Positions 24,901 through 27,227 of a DNA stretch of 27,227 nt are shown in pieces; positions within the stretch are counted from its first letter, which is position 1, and every line of letters starts with the position of its first letter. The notes under the pieces were generated by a model. It was not told where the DNA came from. It did not search any database and saw only the letters and a list, made by a program, of their open reading frames with translations. This DNA comes from a virus. The position numbers were made by a program, and so were the translations under genes. Location of the stretch: IMG/VR virus record IMGVR_UViG_3300020141_000070, positions 1 to 27,227 of that record; one strand, given 5' to 3'.

Positions 24901-25964
24901 GGTGCTGCTTTAGGAATAGCAATTGTTAAATCTTCAATAGAAAGTACTGTCTGGTTTTCTACTGCGTTAAGGAAGTCAATTTTCTTTGCAAGATCTTCTG
25001 CTGCAATGCCAAACGAGTTAGTTAATGAAATTGTTGTTTCAAGTGCTTGCTGTTGATCAACTTGACCAAGAACTGCTAACTTAGTTGCTGTCTTTACTTG
25101 CTCTTCAAGTGCTTTGCCAGAAAAACCTGCTGCAGCAGCCTTGGCTGCCATTGACATTGTGTCTTTTACTGATAGACCAAACTTTGTGTACTCAACACCA
25201 ATACGTTTAATATTTTCAACTGCTGCATCTGCCTCTGCATCAGAGGTCATCATGTTTCCATAAACACGCCTGAAGTTAACTGTTTCTTTTTCAAGTTCCC
25301 TAAAAGCCTTTGAGGCTGCGCCCATAAACATCATTAATGGTATTGTCAAACCAACCATTAACTGACGACCAGCCCACTGCATATTCTTACCATAGTTTAG
25401 AAGGCTAGTAGAACCTTGCTTTAGTAATTGATTAAGAAGTTGCTGTCTTTGTGCTGCATATTGAATACGTGTGCCAAGTTCTGTAAACTTACCATTAGTC
25501 ATTGCAAGGGTTCTTGGCATTACCCTGATCGCATCGACAAGACCTCCGTTAGCCTTTGCCAACTGAATATATTGTGACTGAATTGCTTTGACTCTATCAC
25601 GTCTTGCACGGTTAAATATTTCACGCTCTGCTGCAAAGGCACGACTAAAAACCTTCGTATTTGCAGTTGCAGCAGCAGCGGAATATCTAAAATATTGCTT
25701 AAGGCTTAACTGATTCTTTTCAAGTGCAGAGGTGAAAGCATGTGTACTTGTCTGCGCTCTAATTTGACTTGCAGAGAATTGGCCAGATGCATTGATAGAC
25801 TGCAACATTGCAGCATTAAGACCTTTTTGGGCATTTGCTGCTGCAACGTTACCTTGTGCTAGGGATTGATGAAATTTACTAAGTGCTCCTTGGAGTCTAC
25901 GCAACTCTGCCAGCGCACCAGCGGTGTCAAAATGTATACCTATGTTAGCATTTACATCAGACAC
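15966..25964 (-). CDS. Tape measure protein, 3332 residues, with inserted kinase-like module
   Basis: Sets tail length and is ejected during DNA entry. Start is GTG (CAC at 25962-25964) after AAAAGGGGTG; the nearby ATG is out of frame. Residues about 215-480 are a TP901-type tape measure core (KAFRELEKETVNFRRVYG to MFGKFQFARLSTLF). Hydrophobic segments lie near 546-587, 1687-1717 and 1905-1942. PGE motifs occur near 704-714 (LAPGEAVIP) and 3263 (LSPGEFVMS). Residues about 850-1090 look like a protein-kinase-like fold. A highly charged coiled coil lies near 1575-1648, others near 2748-2855 and 2922-3014. A Pro run near 3102 is followed by a Trp/Gly-rich stretch. Shared start/stop with the Dit-like gene. 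At about 0.15 nm per residue the tail would be up to 500 nm, less if inserts are globular. Confidence 0.95.
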   Translation of the reverse strand: MSDVNANIGIHFDTAGALAELRRLQGALSKFHQSLAQGNVAAANAQKGLNAAMLQSINASGQFSASQIRAQTSTHAFTSALEKNQLSLKQYFRYSAAAATANTKVFSRAFAAEREIFNRARRDRVKAIQSQYIQLAKANGGLVDAIRVMPRTLAMTNGKFTELGTRIQYAAQRQQLLNQLLKQGSTSLLNYGKNMQWAGRQLMVGLTIPLMMFMGAASKAFRELEKETVNFRRVYGNMMTSDAEADAAVENIKRIGVEYTKFGLSVKDTMSMAAKAAAAGFSGKALEEQVKTATKLAVLGQVDQQQALETTISLTNSFGIAAEDLAKKIDFLNAVENQTVLSIEDLTIAIPKAAPVVKQLGGSVEDLAFFLTAMKEGGINASEGANALKSGLAALINPTAKASAMLAGMGINIDGIVEQNAGNLKNTVIGFAQALDTLDPLNRARAIEQMFGKFQFARLSTLFQNITADGSQASRTLALAGASVQDLAILSERELSKVEDSVGVKFQAAIEKFKVEIMPLGKAFLEALTPVVKFFGGLMEKFNNLSDGTKKFVTIMLAVLGGIGPVVLMTFGLLANGVANVIKFFAMLRGGIAKLNGQTKLLGGGFDYLTQDQLENTVQSNALHGAHQRLIQVFGVERASVESLGRAYQTAASQARTLAASSPGLFTGGKAGASAAKAGLKVRKYKDGVLTVPGPKGAGDIQPAMLAPGEAVIPAKLTEKHHGLLKAIFTDSVPGHMAGKLPAAKGPQVARTLSPQLESIRKAQEIRRQAAHQRNLEKYPWIKPQIDAYRKSQSSSEPLFLGMPKSFDAVTKRMQQELTLKQVAEAAKNSRFGSMAPTDFGRKIADSSGRSFPVPGIGGMYQKPNGDKVFVKPMMDEKAALAEQRATIIARQAHGLDAPVQTVRTMRDPLDPSGKRKIIVLESPFDPKFAEKNMSGKFSKDEYFKQLVAANLRGDKDLHGGNLSGNKLADVGTAGVFKMASGLRDYAKPKDMLSMEQMANINLLGTKGGARRFFAESTLPIPKGMSAAEYNAAMRREIETVLPKLRETVKGFSLNKDEKVVYNGMIKRLEEGLKVDWSQYHAVHSAVKPSTPKQATAAQIIKKFEEQQLKKRQAGHANQDFWVSGHMAGVIPDGPTQAKSMPPHVVDLERYMDDLVRHPEITEKTREAWKNKKALFLKNLATQTVQTSDGLIFTGRQGEKGATADHLKQSMRYLFDVDSQKGKRVSEGSFGNWSKLKERLTIGGATKAAGGFKANNIEGYKEYQEVLKETEAKNKALGKQGEVSKIKAYMQEKYPNLDSGKLARLVQMEAVHVEPGKAEKGQSSIARDAAKWKAGTVFGDLGAVNNYMNSSKRTANLLKWNASRGNPLQINPGEYNAASQFMASGRHPATVQEAMMVSKAAELELKAQALLESKKGPAGLKSLINPDTKYAAEAAKLVLDERTGKGNTFYEDLKKYKRFINLSSNKRTGEYALVTPGEGLRDERTGKTKEIKATDGKAKTGNIKRVGGDAKDTRVIQQPPGTTVVAKKDMPRQTTRVRGKAKGDTWIEKRIALQKAGATEAQLAQALRDHEKLQAKARAASLQAAKDKAAAEAKAARTAELRANEEKNRADRERRAALTEQREKERLAREEKASQKQTRKLNLAARQEKAGKVAGPAAGALGAVAMGAMMSGADGKVTTGLFAASAVAGMLPMLMNPWVAAGVALTAVVGSIWLWKKSLDNAREEGVALGNSMSMTADKFIEISKITKTVSATESANKRRADMASGVDAETRKSGQTYLTSGPGKALLEDINVQAKTGASQEDIGKNIATQLGVAITQGVISMDQARSIASALGEQLGSYTIPAVITGELSELLGPNGQDLLKDPLVVIAKLQQNAMDQQKVAFDSAVATGGGFSSEKLASNNALKAAPAVAAVSVAALAAANIWNPVGWGLAIASVGLFAKGLWDANKASQEKAKLDSAAVQMAIANIESGNNAIDALNKQYDIKLSMAKTDKERAQIEKDRARDLGLLTAQNKTNLETLVAQKDVIGATAFNDAVKVSVGERYKDSSSAMKTFADKSVTRLEGMEDSTFKSVLQLELGAGSIDPFVAIRLADLAESGGTFVADFELLVAATGSSAEANVVMQMLMKGGATDDTIKTTVAYISAPENKKNIKENTEAINILSNMKAKYGTTVDINVDGINKIKKVSAFKKVLDGFKTKDGKAKTILTKLEVQDAAAKGDTTMQSILANWNMLVGADGKQINTSMMMDFVASGDANVIDAYMAAKGIARLTGDRGVEQRAAIAKSGAAEAWNVGNSKEANKGPIIPGVDPVGEKAERQATAVDDLMTRLKNVRLAAIDAEGGIKALFKAVSGGQIGNKFNGIQQQLMGMKSGKATQATDPTKGYNGQFIDWFTGLDKTEQAKFGKVATKKVKSGKNKGRVLDPNDPKGKKLLAKGAKVGDLALSRSGKEVAAGFDKAIIGEFNVAQIQTIRNFDQQSIVMKKLAGLGMTNSQIQRVLSDEAYTTAIATGKITDEELKINNALSVQADTRDKINNIVSQGARARQENADMARRQELQSFLASSGLSRGISEGAMTDALGDPDQLSTLLAAMDAVKNKTAGANASLQDVVDSLNEIKKNSDIKINITKTVSEIIMGGASAAQEALGIKSRLRSRMTGSELAGYVSEKGTRPDGTTYGGEAVGAKAVANVASRMIDPTTKKAYTSESLTKLLGTKTQASVGKERSLVASQMNVANANMAQIQTRFDNISKSMNDAVDAVNADYDAREKAAQDKINKLQSDADAAISAKEDQIKKQFDDPIKAYQDKSNVLSHDLSLIDKAAEDINKKYDLQAEALQNVLSINERISREQQQQLGLADALSSGDISAAAAAVQDIRSANAGDFGNAQMDGLNQSRENDVNALTNKDGKTRTQILEEQYVISEQIYALENDPARVLLEQQIADIKTKLESDLKIAKAEQDALEPARQAAIAAAKAATEAQLKAVQAEMDAQQAIVTALAEQDASLATQEAALIAINAELDDVETFAGLTADDWERISLAAEATAEAMEKRMKDAIAAIAESTAKGAKSMADILRDINALPSSKSIDIFTKEYKTVYVNTVTTNTNVDAPPPPPPTDTTTKSPGKAWISDGKGGWTKPKKPTGDYGWSDINGWVKGYAGEDDAKNNDSASEDNARKNALAATSAANAEAAARALAAAQADYDSLMAGVARLRADGDHGLASAAMNRITTKYPKGRPVKLSSGGFIDVARFLNGGFSVGTDTVPAMLSPGEFVMSKYAVDSYGVDRMKAINNGDSIGDSVYNYSISVNVKSDSNPDEIAKTVIAQIKGIDAQKIRGNRL
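21021..21242 (-). other. Charged Ala/Lys/Glu coiled-coil segment of tape measure protein
   Basis: Residues about 1575-1648 are almost only Ala, Lys, Arg, Glu and Gln with heptad-like spacing, for example AEAKAARTAELRANEEKNRA. This is a long single helix or coiled coil. It links the non-recognised middle module to the hydrophobic region at about 1650-1717, so it may mark a boundary between an inserted part and the structural rod. Confidence 0.6.
22578..22592 (-). repeat. GHMAG-coding repeat, copy 2
   Basis: Plus-strand sequence tccagccatatgtcc, encoding Gly-His-Met-Ala-Gly at residues 1125-1129. It matches 14 of 15 bases of the copy at 23748-23762. Following residues also agree loosely (VIPDGPTQ versus KLPAAKGPQ). 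The two copies bracket the kinase-like segment. Confidence 0.6.
22695..23417 (-). other. Kinase-like domain within the tape measure protein
   Basis: Residues about 850-1090 carry the ordered landmarks of a PI3K/HipA-like or related atypical kinase. There is a Gly-rich first strand (GIGGMYQKPNGD), then Lys872 in VFVKP as the ATP-binding lysine, Glu883 in the following helix, a hydrophobic strand and hinge (KIIVLESPFD), the catalytic loop Asp957-Leu-His959-Gly-Gly-Asn962, and Asp970-Val-Gly972 eight residues later in the place of DFG. A helical C-lobe-like part follows to about 1090. All key residues are present, so activity is possible. The call rests on motif order and spacing seen by eye; fold and substrate are inferred. 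Confidence 0.6.
23748..23762 (-). repeat. GHMAG-coding repeat, copy 1
   Basis: Plus-strand sequence tccagccatatgccc, encoding Gly-His-Met-Ala-Gly at residues 735-739, shortly after the first PGE motif. One mismatch to the copy at 22578-22592. It lies upstream of the kinase-like segment in reading order. Confidence 0.6.
24525..25322 (-). other. TP901-type tape measure core domain
   Basis: Residues about 215-480 show the conserved core of the TP901 tape measure family: FRELEKETVNFRRVYG, then helices with AAKAAAAGFSGKALEEQV, LTNSFGIAAEDLAKKIDFLNAVENQT in short pieces, AAPVVKQLGGSVEDLAFFL and EGANALKSGLAAL. This is the best family anchor of the protein. Confidence 0.8.
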
Positions 25965-25993
25965 TATTCATAACACCCCTTTTCATTTTTTGT

Positions 25994-26317
25994 CTATCGA
26001 ATTGAATTTACAATATTTGCTGTATCACCAAGATTGATTCCTGCTGCTACTTCAATAATTTTATATACCGTTGGAAGATCTAAGATTTCTTCTAGGTTTT
26101 CTCTATCTTCTGCGATATCTGCCTTGTACTGCTTTAGGGCAATCTGTACGCAATCAACTAATACATCCATTGACTTTTCGTTATCATCTGCCACTGTCGC
26201 CAATTCTCCAAAGCGCTTCATAAAAGGCTTAAGAAGAGACAGTTTTAGTGGTCTTACTTCAATCGTTGTTCCATCAAGAAATGAGATTTCATTTTTCTCT
26301 TGAGTCTTTGCTGCCAT
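25994..26317 (-). CDS. Tail assembly chaperone, single-domain (G-like) paralog
   Basis: A 107-residue protein located directly before the tape measure gene, the normal place of tail assembly chaperones. It is collinear with the first 93 residues of the 226-residue neighbour; by eye about 34 positions are identical with a one-residue indel, including IEV-x-PLK, FM, KQY, LPTVY and AAGI. It ends where the neighbour continues into its second domain, so it corresponds to the short (G-like) form. AAGGGGG seven bases before the ATG is a strong ribosome site, and an extended -10-like box lies 28 bases upstream of the ATG. It likely binds the tape measure protein and holds it for tube assembly. Confidence 0.75.
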   Translation of the reverse strand: MAAKTQEKNEISFLDGTTIEVRPLKLSLLKPFMKRFGELATVADDNEKSMDVLVDCVQIALKQYKADIAEDRENLEEILDLPTVYKIIEVAAGINLGDTANIVNSIR

Positions 26318-26344
26318 TGTATTTCCCCCTTGTGGTAGTAATTA

Positions 26345-26353
26345 ATTATACCA
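26345..26353 (-). promoter_or_regulatory. Extended -10 box TGGTATAAT before the short chaperone gene
   Basis: TGGTATAAT on the minus strand in the 57-base gap between the two chaperone genes. Transcription starting about seven bases downstream would give a leader of roughly 20 bases that includes the AAGGGGG ribosome site. No good -35 is seen, which fits an extended -10 promoter. The same nonamer occurs at 8908-8916. Confidence 0.5.
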
Positions 26354-26374
26354 CGCTGGGAAGCCTATTTTTGA

Positions 26375-27055
26375 CTAAACTTTTTCGTACTCAAGTCCCA
26401 TATTTATACCAAAACCAGCCTGATTTGCCTTGTGTCCTTGATAAGAAAGTATGTCATTTGCATCTCTTGCTTCGCCTTTACTGAATACCCTGGCTTTCAT
26501 TTCTTCCCATTCATTTGTTTTACCAATACTCTTATCTAAGTCCACACCTTGCATTGCTGCTAAAAACTTATTATGTCGATATTCTTGATCTCTTTTTGCT
26601 GCCAAGGTTGCAGATAGTTCTGGCATAGAAAGAGATAATTCTAGTTCTGCATAGTCTTTCCATATACCAAGCAGGAATACTTCTGACTCTAAGGCTGCTA
26701 AATCTAAGCCTTCCCAAGAAGTACCGCTTTCTTTTGCTTGAGCAACTACTGGCTCTTCTTCTTTTTCACTTATCTTAATACCAGCAGCAATTGCTAAAAT
26801 TTCATATACCGTTGGCATATCTAGATTGTCCTGAATTTCTTCCACGCTACCTGAAATCTGTGGATAGTATTGTTTCATTGATATTCTTACGCATTCTGAC
26901 AACGCTTCCATTCCTTCTTCATCATTCTTTGATTCTTTTACAACTTCAAAAGCAATCATAAATTCTCTAAGATATTTTATTTTTAAAGGAGAGACCTCAA
27001 TTGGCGTATCATCAATTAAATGAACAGTCATGGAGTCATATATTTTTGTTGTCAT
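26375..27055 (-). CDS. Tail assembly chaperone, two-domain (GT-like) form
   Basis: A 226-residue protein. Residues 1-95 are the chaperone N-domain shared with the next gene (IEV-x-PLK, LREFM, CVRISMKQYY, MPTVY, AAGI). An acidic linker (SEKEEEP) leads to a second domain at about 110-226 with EVFLLGIWKDYAELELSLSMPEL and NDILSYQGHKA, which I recognise from actinophage tail assembly chaperones. In most siphophages the second domain is reached only by a ribosomal frameshift; here both domains are in one open frame. The ATG has no Shine-Dalgarno and lies six bases after a TATACT box, just beyond a terminator. Confidence 0.75.
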   Translation of the reverse strand: MTTKIYDSMTVHLIDDTPIEVSPLKIKYLREFMIAFEVVKESKNDEEGMEALSECVRISMKQYYPQISGSVEEIQDNLDMPTVYEILAIAAGIKISEKEEEPVVAQAKESGTSWEGLDLAALESEVFLLGIWKDYAELELSLSMPELSATLAAKRDQEYRHNKFLAAMQGVDLDKSIGKTNEWEEMKARVFSKGEARDANDILSYQGHKANQAGFGINMGLEYEKV

Positions 27056-27061
27056 AAAACA

Positions 27062-27070
27062 AGTATACCA
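27062..27070 (-). promoter_or_regulatory. Extended -10-like box TGGTATACT, leaderless spacing
   Basis: TGGTATACT on the minus strand; TATACT ends six bases before the ATG at 27055 and there is no ribosome site, exactly the spacing seen at 8908-8916. It lies just after the terminator, so it could restart transcription for the chaperone and tape measure genes. Confidence 0.45.
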
Positions 27071-27081
27071 AATAGAAACAG

Positions 27082-27108
27082 AAAAACCCAGACTTTCAAG
27101 GGTCTGGG
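27082..27108 (-). terminator. Rho-independent terminator after the major tail protein gene
   Basis: On the minus strand CCCAGAC (27108-27102) and GTCTGGG (27093-27087) form a perfect seven-pair GC-rich stem around an eight-base loop, followed by TTTTTCTGTTT. It lies 22 bases after the stop of the tail protein gene and should end or reduce read-through into the chaperone genes. The plus strand lacks a T run, so it works for the minus strand only. Confidence 0.88.
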
Positions 27109-27130
27109 CTTCCTGCTTTATTAAGTTGTA

Positions 27131-27227
27131 TTATGCTAGATCTGTACGGTCTACGATCTTACCGTATGAACCGTCATTGTTTGGTAGCAAACGGAATGAA
27201 ACTTCAAACATTGTTGCTTCATCACGC
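27131..27227 (-). CDS. Probable major tail (tube) protein, C-terminal 31 residues
   Basis: The window edge cuts this gene; 31 codons and the stop TAA (27133-27131) are visible. The residues include DEATMFEVSFRLLP, NNDGSYG and KIVDRTDLA, a pattern I associate with the C-terminal strands of siphophage major tail proteins. Its place before the tail chaperones and the tape measure gene, and the strong terminator right after it, also fit a highly expressed tube protein. The fragment is too short to be sure. Confidence 0.6.
   Translation of the reverse strand, partial: RDEATMFEVSFRLLPNNDGSYGKIVDRTDLA

Noticed and set aside
26761-26767. GAAAAAG on the minus strand at the domain boundary of the 226-residue chaperone, as a slippery frameshift site
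   Set aside because: It does not fit X-XXY-YYZ, both domains are already in one frame, and a -1 slip leads into a long unrelated frame. A +1 slip would meet a stop within a few codons and give a short form, but I see no supporting structure.

Overview
The window looks like part of a tailed-phage genome with a long non-contractile tail (siphovirus type). It is AT-rich. Every gene I can support lies on the minus strand, so the reading order runs from position 27227 down to 1. A replication set of DnaE-type polymerase, DnaB-type helicase, short CHC2/TOPRIM primase, gp32-like SSB, MazG and RecA, placed next to actinophage-style tail proteins, suggests a phage of a low-GC actinobacterium such as a freshwater or marine lineage. 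That host assignment is an inference from family resemblance and AT content, not a search result.

Layout in transcription order. (1) 27227-27131 is the C-terminal end of a probable major tail (tube) protein, followed by a clear Rho-independent terminator (27082-27108). (2) 27055-25994 holds two paralogous tail assembly chaperone genes, one two-domain and one with only the first domain, each preceded by a TGGTATAMT extended -10-like box. (3) 25964-15966 is a 3332-residue tape measure protein, with a TP901-like core, several hydrophobic segments and coiled coils. (4) 15966-8464 is the tail tip: a distal-tail-like protein, a 1437-residue hub/adhesin with galactose-binding-like and ConA-like segments, and four smaller beta-rich minor tail or fibre proteins. 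(5) 8464-7559 holds small genes: a zinc-ribbon protein, a MerR-like HTH protein and a conserved 68-residue protein of unknown role. (6) 7559-1 is the replication block: a 102-residue protein (possible helicase loader), DnaB helicase, a 108-residue unknown, primase, SSB, DNA polymerase III alpha, MazG-like pyrophosphohydrolase and a RecA-like recombinase that runs off the left edge.

Genes are packed tightly. Seven junctions are one-base TAATG overlaps, which points to translational coupling. There is no gene-free stretch over 100 bases. No lysis genes, integrase, tRNAs, CRISPR arrays or insertion sequences were seen.

The most striking observation is a kinase-like domain inside the tape measure protein. 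It has a Gly-rich strand, Lys872, Glu883, an Asp957-x-His-x-x-Asn962 catalytic-loop motif and Asp970-Val-Gly. It is flanked by two near-identical copies of a GHMAG-coding sequence, as if it had been inserted as a module. A second point of interest is the chaperone pair: duplicated genes with separate promoter-like boxes may replace the usual programmed frameshift as the way to make two chaperone forms.
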